A DNA stretch of 64,000 nucleotides from Fragilariopsis cylindrus CCMP1102 (lineage: Eukaryota > Bacillariophyta > Bacillariophyceae > Bacillariales > Bacillariaceae), in assembly GCA_900095095.1 (NCBI GenBank), contig FMBT01000290.1:744001-808000 (forward strand), written 5' to 3'. The notes beneath the pieces were generated by a model. That model had not been told where the DNA came from, searched no databases, and was given only the letters and a program-made list of their open reading frames with translations. The position numbers and the translations under genes were made by a program. Positions 30,441 to 41,749 of this stretch are shown piece by piece. How positions within the stretch are numbered: the stretch's first letter is position 1; each line of letters begins with the position of its first letter.

Positions 30441-31298
30441 TCAAACTACGGCTTGATCTTGCTTGGTAAAGATACCAAAGGAGAGAGGTTGGCCATTCAT
30501 GGTCTTGACCATGTCGATTTTCATTCCCATAACGTAATGGTAGTAGGATCCAAAACACATGGTATCGTCATATAATTCCACTGTATAGACGTGATCGGGG
30601 CAGGTAATGTACTTGGCTGCATTTTTGGGTTTGGAAAGATAAGTCTTCCGTTTGGCGGGTGACGTGTCAATGCCCTTCATGGGGAGTGACTCGCCATTTC
30701 CTTCGGTTGGATTCTCAAACAGGAGTGTGGTATTTTCTTGCAAATTATTTAGCACAACAGACTGTGTCAAGTCGGGCTTGTCTCCGGGCAAGTCCACTCG
30801 CATGATTTGTGCGGATCCAAAGGCTGTCAATATCGTGGGAGTGTCCGACGTCATGTCCATCACCAACCCCGGCGAGATCTTCTCCATAAATTTCTGATAC
30901 AGGCGCATAAGGGTTCCCTTGGGAACTCCCAGAAAGGGTCGTTCGTGAATGTCACCTATTGCAATATCGGAAAGTGGAATCTCCTTGCGGAATTGTCCTT
31001 GAATGACAAATTGATAAAGTCGCTTCTTATTCTTGAAATATTCGTCATGGGACTTTACAGCTGGGTTGGCTTGTTCGCCTTTGCCGGCATCATTAATAAT
31101 GGGTATAGGTTTCAATCGACATATCATCTTTCCCACAAAGAGTTCCGTTTCAAATTCTACAAGCTGCCCTAATGGCAAAGGCGCTCCCGCTTCGTAATCC
31201 TTGGTGTGCACATCGGGATGAGCACAAAAGTGGACTGATCCGAGCGGCCATTCGGATTGTTCCGAAGAAGGAGGAGGACCAGCACCTTTTACTCCCAT
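30441..31298 (-). CDS. DUF1769-family protein
   Basis: Predicted 285 residues, one exon, with more GC-rich codon use than its neighbours. The C-terminal part, with TVELYDDTMCFGSYYHYVMGMKID and a MNGQPLSF ending, matches the tail of the DUF1769/UPF0590 family (small conserved eukaryotic proteins of unknown function). The middle carries YQFVIQGQFRKEIPLSDI and HERPFLGVPKG. No signal peptide or membrane helix. Assignment rests on remembered motif shape. Confidence 0.6.
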   Translation of the reverse strand: MGVKGAGPPPSSEQSEWPLGSVHFCAHPDVHTKDYEAGAPLPLGQLVEFETELFVGKMICRLKPIPIINDAGKGEQANPAVKSHDEYFKNKKRLYQFVIQGQFRKEIPLSDIAIGDIHERPFLGVPKGTLMRLYQKFMEKISPGLVMDMTSDTPTILTAFGSAQIMRVDLPGDKPDLTQSVVLNNLQENTTLLFENPTEGNGESLPMKGIDTSPAKRKTYLSKPKNAAKYITCPDHVYTVELYDDTMCFGSYYHYVMGMKIDMVKTMNGQPLSFGIFTKQDQAVV

Positions 31299-32115
31299 AT
31301 TATTTATCTTGAGATACAGTAGAGAATTAATGGGACCGATTGGTCCTTGGTCAAGACGAAGAAAGGAAGTACCTACATACCGGTACCGGTAGCGGTAGCG
31401 GTAGGCAGCAACGACGACTTCATGTGAGGAAACACATCACTTTCTCTTCAACTTGATCCGCGATGAGAGGAAAATGCGGTCTACGTACTAAGGATTTTAT
31501 TATTGTACATTACTTCTTACTGTACGTCATTTATCATCTTTACACGCTACAGTACATTAACGGAACAAAGTACTCATTATTTTTTGGGAACAAAGGATAA
31601 TACTGTACAACGCTAAGCGATGAAACGATATGAATGCATGATCTTCTGGAAGAGTAAGTTAGAGTGACGAGCGAGTGACGTACCGGTATTCCTTTTTTCT
31701 GTTTTTAAACGAAGTTGAAAGTATCATACGTACTACGTGTACCTACCGATAGGTATGCGAAAGGGAACGAAAGTCATCGCTTGCGTGGTTTCCGTTGCTT
31801 TTGGAGTCTTGGTTTCCATAAAACACTCTACTGTATTAGAACAATTACTGGCTTAATGTTTCTTGTGTTGAAAAAGCTATGCTACTATTCATTTAATTTA
31901 AAATTTAAGTAAAAAGTTTATGTAAAGTTTTTGTTTTAGTGAAGTATATAATTTTTTTATTTTGGATTTTTGAATTTGGCTTCTTTGGTTGTTTAGTAAT
32001 CATTATACCTATACAATACAAAGAAAGAAATAGGGCATTGCATAATTGAGTTTTGGTGTGTGAGGTGCATGCATGCATGCATGCATGCATTGATTGCATG
32101 CATAGATTGCTTATA
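31299..32115. other. intergenic, no gene seen
   Basis: Contains a GGTACC/GGTAGC-rich patch (31377-31405) just upstream of the DUF1769 gene and a GCAT tetramer array (32067-32090). Short frames show no domain. Confidence 0.45.
32067..32090. repeat. (GCAT)6 palindromic microsatellite
   Basis: Six GCAT units, self-complementary as a whole. Confidence 0.9.
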
Positions 32116-33370
32116 TTAATTCATCATCGTCACATAAGTTTTATAACGTAAAGCACGTAAAAAAGCCACCACATAAAACAACACGTACGGTACATACCAT
32201 TTTTTGGTCCATACCATATAAAGCACAGTTCGATTCTGATCAGTTAAATTTCTCAATCCACGATGACATATCCTACCATCAAAAACAATAATTGAACCTA
32301 AATCTGATTCTTTTATCGAAGCTTGAAACCGATTACTTTCATTAGAATCATCAATCGCCATTGAATCTTTACATGTCATTTTGTGACTACCAGGCATAAA
32401 TTCAGTTGCACCATTTTCAACACCGATAGGAACCAATGGTATTAATACAGTATAATAATATGGTGGTAATTTAATATCAATACTTTCATCATCAAATAAT
32501 ATATATGTATCACGATGCCATGGTCCGTCATTGGATTTACCATCGGATGGTAAACAACCACTATAGGATTTATAATCAGCTACTAATAATGTGTCCATTA
32601 ATTCGGACAATATAGATGGACAACAATATTCATTGGAATTAAATATTGGATAACGTTCATCATCATTCATACCATAGACGTAATCATACCGTCCAGGACT
32701 TATTTCAATTACTTCATATTCTTCATCATCGTCATCTTCATCTTCTATCTCATAATGTTTCATTAATAAGTATCGTTTTTTATCAAAGTCATCTTTTTCC
32801 GGATCAATATCATAGGTACGGTACGTAAATAATGTGAGCGTGAGTGAGAGAGAAGTGATGATGGTATGATATCATTGTGAAGCAAAGCAAAGCAAAGCAG
32901 TGCAGTGCAGTTCGAATCGAGGTGATACGTTATAGTAACTTTAACTTTAAGAACTTCCTACTGTACTACTTACGCCGATATGGTTTATTAACTGGTTCAA
33001 CATCTTCATTTGACATCATTTGTTTCACCTTTTTATGTATTCGTTTTTGTTGTTTAATCATTTTCTTAATTTGATTTTTTGTATAAACATTTGGTATAAC
33101 AACAACACCATCATCCTGAAGGGTTTGTACGTACTTATTCATGTCATCTCTATTATTGTTTATTTCCCAATCTTCACGATTATTATCACCAGGGGATGGC
33201 AAACTATACAATATCCGATCGTCATCCAAGACAAATTCTTTATTGTTGCTTGTTGTATTTTTATTATTTTCATCGTCGTCGTCGTCGCCTCTCCCTTCTT
33301 TGTTGTCTTCTTCGTCAATTTCATCATTGGTTATGGACCAAGGATTATTCGGATTTGAATTATTCATCAT
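32116..33370 (-). CDS. phytanoyl-CoA dioxygenase (PhyH)-like oxygenase
   Basis: Exons 33370-32974 and 32792-32116 join over a 181-nt intron (GTAAGT donor, AAAAG acceptor) into 357 residues. The N-terminus is acidic and low-complexity. The domain starts near DGVVVIPNVYTKNQI and contains the Fe(II)-binding HxD motif (PWHRDTY, His225/Asp227), a GATEFMPGSHK strand, the distal histidine (CHRGL, about 309) and the 2-oxoglutarate-binding arginine (NRTVLYMVW, about 320). All metal ligands are therefore present. Substrate unknown. The acceptor lacks a strong pyrimidine tract, so the exact 3' splice site is less certain. A small targeting-peptide frame lies just upstream at 33395-33769. Confidence 0.75.
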
Positions 33371-33394
33371 TCGTAAACGATTAAATCTTGATGA

Positions 33395-33769
33395 TTATGA
33401 TTTTTTTGTCTTTAGTGAAGACGACGATTCTAATGATACTTGTATATGTATTCGTTCGCTTCTATTGCTGTTATGACGATGATTAGATCCTCCACGAGTA
33501 GCAAAAACAGGAATAAGGTGGCGGGATGATGATGATGATGATGATGGATTATTGTGGCGGTTGTTCGTGTTCTTGTTCTTGTTCTTGTTCTTACTATTTG
33601 TATTATTTTTTGATCGATTTGTTATTTGACGAACACTAGGGTGGTGGTAGAAGCTCGTAGAAGATTGAATCAATCGTATAAGGATCAGTAAAATAGGAAC
33701 AAGGAGTTTCACAGTGCTAGAAATTCGAAGGTGATTATTCGTCATAGGAACAATAATGCGATTTGACAC
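33395..33769 (-). CDS. small ORF with plastid-type leader, possible upstream exon
   Basis: 124 codons. A hydrophobic N-terminal segment (about residues 18-39) ends in SSTSFYHHPSV, resembling a diatom signal peptide with the ASAFAP-type aromatic residue, followed by an Asn/Lys/Ser-rich stretch and ATRGGSNH. It ends 24 bases before the start of the PhyH-like gene on the same strand. It may be a separate small gene or a missed 5' exon giving that enzyme a plastid leader. No clear donor was found. Confidence 0.3.
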   Translation of the reverse strand: MSNRIIVPMTNNHLRISSTVKLLVPILLILIRLIQSSTSFYHHPSVRQITNRSKNNTNSKNKNKNKNTNNRHNNPSSSSSSSRHLIPVFATRGGSNHRHNSNRSERIHIQVSLESSSSLKTKKS

Positions 33770-34479
33770 GATTGTTCAATTCAAATGCGAAGATTGCTTG
33801 AATTCATACACTTTGATTCTTTGATCGTCGATTCTTGCATTCTTGCATTCTTGCTTCTTGCAAGATTTTAGAGAGGCAAGAATGATGGGCAACTGCAAAA
33901 AAACGTATCCTTTTTTCTTTTTAATTTTCGCGCCAGGAGATCATGTCGAAAGCATCGAATAAATCTCCGCGTGGAACTAGTCATTGATATAAAAACTAAA
34001 TCATGCCCAAATTTTTACTAGTATTTGTTAGTGTGGTATATAATAACGACTTTAGCATCAAGTATATACACCTAAAAAGTCATTTGTTTGGAAAATTCAA
34101 CTATGAAGTTTATAATTGACCTATTGGATGGAGAACTGCTATATTCCTTAGTCTTGTAAGCCTATTGGTATCTCATAGTGTACTGCTCACACACGGCACA
34201 CATCAAATAACCCCCCAAAATGGCCCAAATGCAGTGTTTTGTGGACATACAGTACACTCAAAAAGATGAATCATCCCAAAATATATGGATGACGTGCACC
34301 ACAAATACCAAAGAGGACTTACTCCTGGTGCTTTGTGTTGATGATCCAGCTTAGGTGCGCACAAAGTTGAAAAACCCTGTTTTGGAGCCCAAATGGCCAA
34401 TTTTGTGGTTAATGCAACCCTACACCTTCATAACCTCCAAAGAAACCTAAGCATTATGAGTATCTTGTAGGTATGGGTA

Positions 34480-35365
34480 TGATGGATGCTAGTGCACCCG
34501 ACCCATCTGGTGTTGTCCTCTGCAACCTTTCCGAATGAGATATTTTGTTGTTCATTTTGATCAAAAATCATGTTGTTTGTGTGCCTTCCACACCAGCAAA
34601 ATGAATATCACTCCGCAACCACAGAAACAGGAAAGTTGTAGGAGGCAAGCACAATGTTCTAGTACTCTATGTGGATGCTAGTGCACCCAACCCATCTGGT
34701 GTTGTCCTTTGATACGGTTTTATATGAGATTTTTTGTATTCATTTCTGATCAAAAATCATGCTGTGCCTTCCATGTGTGTGCTTTCCACACCAGCAAAAT
34801 GAAGTTCATTCCGCAACCGCAAAAACGTTGTAGGAAAATAAATCTTCTAGTACATTATGTGGATGTTTGTGCACCTGACCCATCTGGTGTTGTCCTCTGC
34901 AACCTTTCCGAATGAGATATTTTGTTGTTCATTTTGATCAAAAATCATGTTGTTTGTGTGCCTTCCACACCAGCAAAATGAATATCACTCCGCAACCACA
35001 GAAACAGGAAAGTTGTAGGAGGCAAGCACAATGTTCTAGTACTTTATGTGAATGATAGTGCACCCAACCCATCTGGTGTTGTCCTTTGATACGGTTTTAT
35101 ATGAGATTTTTTGTATTCATTTCTGATCAAAAATCATGATGTGCCTTCCATGTGTGTGCTTTCCACACCAGCAAATTGAATTTCATTCTGCAACCACAAG
35201 AACAGAAAGGTTGTAAGAGGCAAACACAATGTTATAATACATTATGTGGATGTTTGTGTACCTGACCCATCTGGTGTTGTCCCGTGCGCAACCCTTTTAT
35301 TTGCCCGCAACCCTTTTATTTGAGATATCTTGTATGTTCATTATTTTTGGTCAAAAATCGTATGG
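34480..35365. repeat. higher-order tandem satellite, 189-bp monomers in 377-bp dimers
   Basis: The marker CCCATCTGGTGTTGTCC starts at 34502, 34691, 34879, 35068 and 35266. Alternate monomers are almost identical (first with third, second with fourth, both exactly 377 bp apart), while adjacent monomers are diverged: A-B-A-B-partial. The last unit is longer and has an internal short duplication of CAACCCTTTTATTTG. Confidence 0.9.
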
Positions 35366-36125
35366 TCCAAAATACATTCATTTCATTATTTAAATATACC
35401 ACCAGGTAAATATGAACACAGAATCAAGTCACTGTCTTCACTAGGACATATTACTTGTGAATGGGAAGCATCATCATTCCAACCCACCATCATTTTGGAC
35501 GTAATTGCAGTTTACCCCTGTGTTCATAAAAAAAAACCAGTCAAGGACCAACCCTACTTAAAATAGTCACTGTTGGTAATAGAATGATCCCACACCAATT
35601 TTGACAGGATCATCCACACAAATACTCATGAAATAAACTAACCCACCTAAAGCCCCCATTTTTGATAGAGCCTCTGATTCACATGGTACACCTCACATGG
35701 TACACCTCATGCAAAATAAATCTTAGTGGATTTTAGCTAATATAGGCCCAAATTCGGTTTTTTGGCCATTGGTGAAGAAGTAAACCCCCTACCCTGTTCA
35801 CCAATGCCATCCTGCAGATATATAAGATGAAACATATAATCGATTCCATAACTTTATTTCTGGAAACAGTTCTCCTAGCAAAAATAATAGCAGCAATAAA
35901 TTAACTCGTAACATGGTGCATTAATAAAAGGCTAGTCATTGTACATGCATGTGTTCATGAACTGAAGGAGTGCCTACAGCACATTTTTGAGCCATTATTA
36001 TTACTTGCAACTATCCCCAGTTTAAACATATATGGCAACCATTTTTGATGGGTAAGTTTATTCCATTGTGCTTTGTCCTCTGTGTATGCCACACACTATT
36101 GTGTTAAGACATAGATCCTAATACT

Positions 36126-36258
36126 GTAGCAGCAGCAGCAGCAGCAGCAGCAGCGCAGCAGCAGCTAGAAGGCTACTACTACTACTATTATTATCAAGAT
36201 TATACTTCCTTATTGAAGTAGCTTGGATACAATAACAGCAGCAGCAGCAGCAGCAGCA
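36126..36258. repeat. two CAG-type trinucleotide arrays
   Basis: Runs of CAG at about 36126-36165 (one interruption) and 36236-36258, about 70 bp apart. Not inside a supported gene. Confidence 0.85.
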
Positions 36259-36703
36259 ACAACATATTGTTATTTTTACATAATAATAATAAATGGATGG
36301 AATAGTAGGATAGTTAATTGAGCTTAAGTGACGGTCATCAAGCTCTCTTTCACTCTGACTGAGGTAGGATGATACTGCAAACTGATCCAATCAAGAATTG
36401 GTGTTCTGATCTGACAATCCTGGACACACTAATAGGTCCATAGTTTTTGGATTCACTTATACTTCCTTCTAACTAGCATAAGCATTCTTCCTCTAAGTTA
36501 GTCCCCAAGATCCGACGGACACTAGATGTCGTTTTGTCGACAAGAAACAAAAAACAAGTCACAAACACAAAACAAACATCGACAATCAATAAAATATCTA
36601 CATCGACAATGCATGGATGAAGTAGACGAAAGCCTACAAAGCAACAAACTCACAATAACAATAACAATGACAATAAACTTACAGTAACTTAAACTTATAA
36701 ATC

Positions 36704-38429
36704 ATGGCTGAAACAACGATGATAATGACTTCGAAGGCAGCAAAAACAAAACGACGAGCATCGTCGACATCGTCATCGACCACCACCTATAATACGATAC
36801 GAAGAAAAGTAAGTTCCATGTTATTTTTACAACTCCTTTTATTAGTAGTGGTAATAATATCAGTGGTAATATTAGGAATACAAATGCATACATTAGAGTC
36901 AACTTTTTCATCCTTATCAGCATCATCAGTAATAGGAATCGATTCGATTATTGGTCAATTTTTCGATCAAAATCTAATAAAAGAAGGAACTCGACAACAA
37001 CAACAACAACAACAACAGGATGATGATGATGGTGGCAGTGGCAGTGACGGCAAAAATGAAGATAAAGATCAAGATGATGATACCGATGATTATAGTAAAA
37101 AAGAGACCAGCAAACTATATGACTATGATTTAGAGAATGATCAAAATGTCGATGAGGATCTAAAACCAATATTAAAAATTTTACGTCAGGGTGGATATGA
37201 TATCTCACCAAGTAAAGAATCGTATCAATTAATTAATCGTGCATTATTACCAAAATGGTCAGAGATAATGACAGCCTATGGTCCACCTAAAATATTAGGG
37301 TTAGAAACCTCTTGTCAAGCATTTCAAAATTCGATATCCTCAAAGAAAAGAAATATTGCACCAGCTGGGATATTTAATACTGGTACCAATTTATTATCAC
37401 ATTTATTAGGTAAAAATTGTGTATGGGAACACCGATCAGGTGGTAATATGTGGCAACCTCCGTGGGGCAAGCATATACCAGCAGTCCGTCGTACGAATCA
37501 TACACATAGTAAAAGTCGTACACCGTATTATAATACTTTACCAGTGGTGACTATTCGAGATCCCTATACATGGATGCAATCCATGTGTCGACAAAATTAT
37601 GCAGCACAATTTGATCATGATAAAAGTATGTGTCCAAATATTATACCCTATCCAGATGATATACTATCCCATCCAAGATATGGGACTATGAACTATATAC
37701 CAATTTGGGTGAAGGTAAGTCAAGTCTTTTTTTTTGAAGTCTTTTAAGTTTTCAGCATGGGTTGATTCTTCTTCGGCTTTACTATTATGCCTAGATTCTG
37801 CCTGGTTGCCTCTTGCCATTCAAATGGCAGAAGAAAAAGGAATGATTGATTGTTCATTTTCGCAGTATTCTTTTTTGCTAACAAACCATCTAATAAACAT
37901 AATACTATCGTTCCGCTACTTTCTTTCTTTCATCGTTTCCATCGTTGCTATTCTTCTTCTATTTCTTCCTTCAAAATTGCAGTATGATCCAGAATATAAA
38001 ATACATTATGATTCATTGGTACATTTATGGAATGAATGGTATTTACAATATATTCAATTTGAAGAAAATGACAAGAACAACGAAAATAATAGTATTATTA
38101 AAATGAAAGATCCATCCTTTCCATTTTTAATGGTACGGATGGAAGATTTAGTCTTTCATGGACAAACCATTGTACCACAATTATGTGAATGTGCTGGTGC
38201 TAAATTTCGTGGTGGTGAAATCCAACATGTCTCCGCTATTGCTAATGGCAATCATGGGATTGAAATTGGAACGGGTGGATACAATGCTGGCTTGTTACGA
38301 TCGGTGATCAAATATGGGAATGTTACCAAACGGAAAGATGGATATCCAAAATTTCAATTAGAAGCGGCACATAAATTATTAGATTCCAGATTAATGAAAT
38401 TATTATCTTATCCCTATGAAGAACCGTAA
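36704..38429 (+). CDS. sulfotransferase-like type II membrane protein (second paralogue)
   Basis: Exons 36704-37714 and 37983-38429 join over a 268-nt intron (GTAAGT, TTGCAG) to 485 residues. A membrane helix at about 44-66 follows a basic N-terminus: type II topology. After a Gln/Asp-rich stem comes the P-loop sulfotransferase-like domain: GIFNTGTNLLSHLLGKNC as the 5'-phosphosulfate loop, VVTIRDPYTWMQSM as the 3'-phosphate motif, HLWNEWYLQY, FLMVRMEDLVFHG and a C-terminal VIKYGNVTKR. It shares this order and an intron with the gene at 5351-7606, although the introns differ in place. Likely Golgi; substrate unknown. Confidence 0.75.
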
Positions 38430-38782
38430 GTACTGTAAATACAGTACATAATAATAGTAATGCACTATTTGAACAAATAAAAATAGAACGACGAAAAAGA
38501 AAAGGACCGGTTATATAATCTAAATATGCTAACAGAAATACTGCATGTAGCTACATACTAGTATATGGCTACTACCATGTGCTTCACTGACTTTTGTCTA
38601 CTTTAGTTTATGCATTCCTCCCCCTCATCACTGCATCAACACTTTAGTTTACACATCCCTCATTTACTGCATCACCACCACTTTAGTTTACGCATCTCCG
38701 TCATTTACTGCGTCACCCCCCGACTTAATTTGGAATTTATTTTTTAAAACATAATCTTGTTTTTTAATACCGATCACCAGTT
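38430..38782. other. convergent spacer with minisatellite
   Basis: Three tandem units of about 41 bp at 38602-38722, each starting CTTTAGTTTA and ending near CTGCATCA/CTGCGTCA. Nothing else seen. Confidence 0.6.
38602..38722. repeat. three-unit minisatellite, about 41 bp
   Basis: Units begin CTTTAGTTTATGCAT, CTTTAGTTTACACAT and CTTTAGTTTACGCAT. Confidence 0.8.
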
Positions 38783-39629
38783 CTAGTTTCCAGTTATTTC
38801 ACTTCCAGTTCCACTTGCTGCCGCACTTGCACTTGTTGTTGTGGATGTGGATGTTGATCGACGTTGTCTTGTACGTGTACGATTCCAAAATAATGTGGAT
38901 GGTGTTGGTGTTTGTGCAGAAGGAGATGGTACTGCTGCATGTCGATTTGGATTTGCATTATTTACAACTGTAGAAGTATCATCATTAATATCATCTGAAT
39001 GTTGATCTCCACTACCACCACCGCTACCGCCACCAATACCATCATCTTGTGCCTGTTGTTGTTGTTGTTGAGCTTGAGCTTGTTGTTGTTGCTGTTGCTG
39101 TCGTAATGTATGTTGATGTTGTAATCGACCAATAACAATAGGTGTGTGTTTATTATTACCATTATTATCTGAACTACGTGCTGTAGTTATATTTGCTAAT
39201 CGTTGTTCATATGCAGCTTCTGCTAATTCTAATTTTGTTAATCTTATAATAGCAGCAGCAAATGTAATACAAATACAAATTCAATAATACAAAAAAAGGA
39301 GAATGGTCAGTATACTAATATAAGCTGTAGGACTAGGCGACTGACTACAGACACATTGAAAATGCCATCATCATCATCATCATCATCATCATCATAGATG
39401 ACTGAACGACGGCGACGACGTCACCGTACAATAAGAAATCAAGCAAGCAACGCAACGCAACACAACACAACACATAAATTAAAAGTAAAATGAAAAAGTA
39501 AACTATTACAACCATATTTCAAATTATTAAAACTTACGTCGATTCTGATGATGAACGATGATCAAACCATTGTTCTTCAATTGTTTTATGAAGTAGTGGT
39601 TTATGTGGAAATGTAAATGAAAATGACAT
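38783..39629 (-). CDS. small poly-Gln protein, two exons
   Basis: A gene assembled from splice signals: exon 1 is 39629-39538 (MSFSFTFPHKPLLHKTIEEQ...), donor GTAAGT; exon 2 is 39242-38783 after a TATAAG acceptor. The frame closes exactly at 183 residues. The conserved-looking part is N-terminal, about residues 1-50, with TIEEQWFDHRSSSEST and LTKLELAEAAYEQRLANI predicted helical. The rest is Gln/Ala runs, Gly/Ser, and a basic RTRTRQRRSTST segment. No family recognised. Confidence 0.6.
39365..39397. repeat. (CAT)n microsatellite in the intron
   Basis: About ten CAT units within the intron of the poly-Gln gene. Confidence 0.9.
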
Positions 39630-40369
39630 GATTCTAATATTATTATTATGTGATATTATGATATGATGATATTATGATTGACTGATTGACGTCTGGTATT
39701 AGATTCTAAGTTTCGATATTCGACTTCGACTTTGATTATCAAAAGTAATTGGGCGGCGGCGGTGGTAAGAGAGAGAGAGAGAGAGAGAGAGAGTAATTGA
39801 ATTGAGACGTCGATTGATTCAAATTCAATTCAAATTCAATTCAAGTGACGATGATGTGATCGAGCGATGTAATTAATACACACAGCGAAGGCAGCCGCCC
39901 TTTCGCCTAAGTAGTAGCAAAATCAAACAGAAAAAAAAATCAAAAACAAATCATGTTATTTTCAATTTCCTCATCCCCCCAATCGGAGGACGGAGTAAAT
40001 TTGATTCTTTGAGGGTCAATTTTTTCAAGAATACAAGTACGCGTGGCAGTTTGTACTCGCGAAACGCGAAACAAAACGAAGCACTCCTCTATTGACAACA
40101 CATACCTAATTCGCCGACACATCCGAATAAGATAATCAAATCTTTTGTTCCTGCGGCCCAATGTTCCATGTATTATGCGGTGCAATTTCATAATCCCATA
40201 CACATTATAAATCACATTACCTACTGTACCGTACATCATTATTATACATCAGAATTTAAAGCTTAATAGCAACTAATTCTTGCACTGTAATAGTAGTCTA
40301 ATCCAACTAAAATCAAGAAAAAGCAATCTATTTTTCACGAACATCAAATTATAGTAAGGGGAAAGAAAA
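39630..40369. other. divergent upstream region
   Basis: Holds a GA microsatellite (39767-39793). A 99-codon minus frame at 39940-40239 looks spurious. Confidence 0.45.
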
Positions 40370-41749
40370 ATGTCAGAGAACTCCTCGCATCATGTCTATA
40401 TTGTATTTGGTGCTGCCGGTGCCATTGGACGGAATACGGTTCTAGAACTAGCTAAGAAGCGATTTTCTTCTGCAACGAATCTCACTGAAACGAATCTCAC
40501 TGAATTCATCGCAATCGATAAGGATGGTGATGGGTTGGAACAATTGAAGAAGGACTTTAAAAGTATGACCAGCGGTGTCGATAATCCGTCATCGTCGCCT
40601 TCATTGTTATCTACCGAAAACAACAAAAGTGTCAACAGTAAAGATTTCATTCTCACGTGCATTGCAATGAATGTCTTAGACGATAAAAGTTTTACAGAAT
40701 TGTCCGTAGCATTATTAGACAGCAATCATTCGGAGATCCAATCTGTAGTATTCGCGCAATCTGATATTCCTGTTAACACTAACAATAATGAGGGTACAAT
40801 AATTATTGATGTTCCAGTAGACGACGCAATCGATGTAATGATATCTCTGTACGTTGATTTTCCATCAAAATTTCTCACACATTCGTCTACTCTATCTTCT
40901 AAATTGAAGAATGCATCAATTGTCTTTCTCTGTATGAATCTTGGTGACCAACAAGGTAAGGAATTGATCTTTCCAAAACAGATTCTCGATGAAGACAAAT
41001 GTCAATCGATGGAAGATCTGAAATCAATATTAGTGACAGAGACTGCTTCGGATCACGAATATTTCAAAACCAATTTTCCCATGACAACGAACAGCACTAC
41101 TGCTACATCTACATCTACGTCTACCACTGCTACTATTGTTGAGCCGGATTTGTCCTTGTTGTTGGCACATCGTTCCGTGAATCAGATGATTCGTTCCATT
41201 GCCTATGCTGCGACACATTTGATGGGGTATGAAAAAGTGTTAGTTTTGCACCCTGGATTCTACTTTACAAACTCCACTACCCAACAGAGTCTGTTTTCGC
41301 TAGTCACAAAAACATCAAAGAAAATGACGACTAATTCTAATACAACGACTAATACTAATGATGATCAGCAGCAACAACAAGGACAGTATTCGTATCATTA
41401 TCCAGGCATCACCAAAGATCATTCCGAAATGTTGTTTCACAATCAAAAATTTGTCGACGATAATGGAGGCAAGTCAGCAGGTGAATTGGTAGCAAGATCG
41501 ATATTGGAACCCACTCTATATGGTGGAAAATCTATTCATGGACGATATTTTGGAAGTATGCTGTCACGACCAGGAACATGGGCGGGTATTGTAACAAAAA
41601 TTGAACTTCCTATAGTACAAAGTCTTGTTCGGATTTGTTGTTTTTCTGTTACTACAAACGAAGATGGCGTCTCTTCTCTAAAAGAACTCGAACAACAATT
41701 CGATGACAAATTGCAATCTGAACTTATTGGGTCTTTCGAATACGAATAA
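40370..41749 (+). CDS. NAD(P)-binding Rossmann-fold (SDR-like) protein
   Basis: Predicted 459 residues, one exon. It opens with a beta strand and the dinucleotide-binding loop GAAGAIGRNTVLELA (GxxGxxG of short-chain dehydrogenase/reductases), followed by an acidic end of strand 2 (FIAIDKDGDG) that would favour NAD over NADP. Later parts include IVFLCMNLGDQQG, a helix HRSVNQMIRSIAYAATHLMGYEKVLVLHPGFYFT and a C-terminal helical region. No clear catalytic Tyr-x3-Lys is seen, and it is longer than classical SDRs (about 250), so it may be an atypical or non-catalytic member. No targeting signal. Confidence 0.6.
   Translation: MSENSSHHVYIVFGAAGAIGRNTVLELAKKRFSSATNLTETNLTEFIAIDKDGDGLEQLKKDFKSMTSGVDNPSSSPSLLSTENNKSVNSKDFILTCIAMNVLDDKSFTELSVALLDSNHSEIQSVVFAQSDIPVNTNNNEGTIIIDVPVDDAIDVMISLYVDFPSKFLTHSSTLSSKLKNASIVFLCMNLGDQQGKELIFPKQILDEDKCQSMEDLKSILVTETASDHEYFKTNFPMTTNSTTATSTSTSTTATIVEPDLSLLLAHRSVNQMIRSIAYAATHLMGYEKVLVLHPGFYFTNSTTQQSLFSLVTKTSKKMTTNSNTTTNTNDDQQQQQGQYSYHYPGITKDHSEMLFHNQKFVDDNGGKSAGELVARSILEPTLYGGKSIHGRYFGSMLSRPGTWAGIVTKIELPIVQSLVRICCFSVTTNEDGVSSLKELEQQFDDKLQSELIGSFEYE

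Larger units (their letters stand above)
33770..36703. other. gene-poor region with satellite and trinucleotide repeats
   Basis: No supported gene. Holds the 34480-35365 satellite, unplaced repeat-like sequence at 35370-36060 and CAG arrays at 36126-36170 and 36236-36258. The overall texture differs from the host genes and may be old transposon debris. Confidence 0.5.

Noticed and set aside
30261-30575. 104-codon plus frame 3' of the PSI-like gene
   Set aside because: Overlaps the DUF1769 gene antisense and has low complexity at its start.
32900-32930. tRNA-like TTCGAATCG segment
   Set aside because: No cloverleaf arms around it; lies in an intron of the PhyH-like gene.
39365-39397. CAT array as a CRISPR or coding repeat
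   Set aside because: Plain trinucleotide microsatellite in an intron with no spacers.
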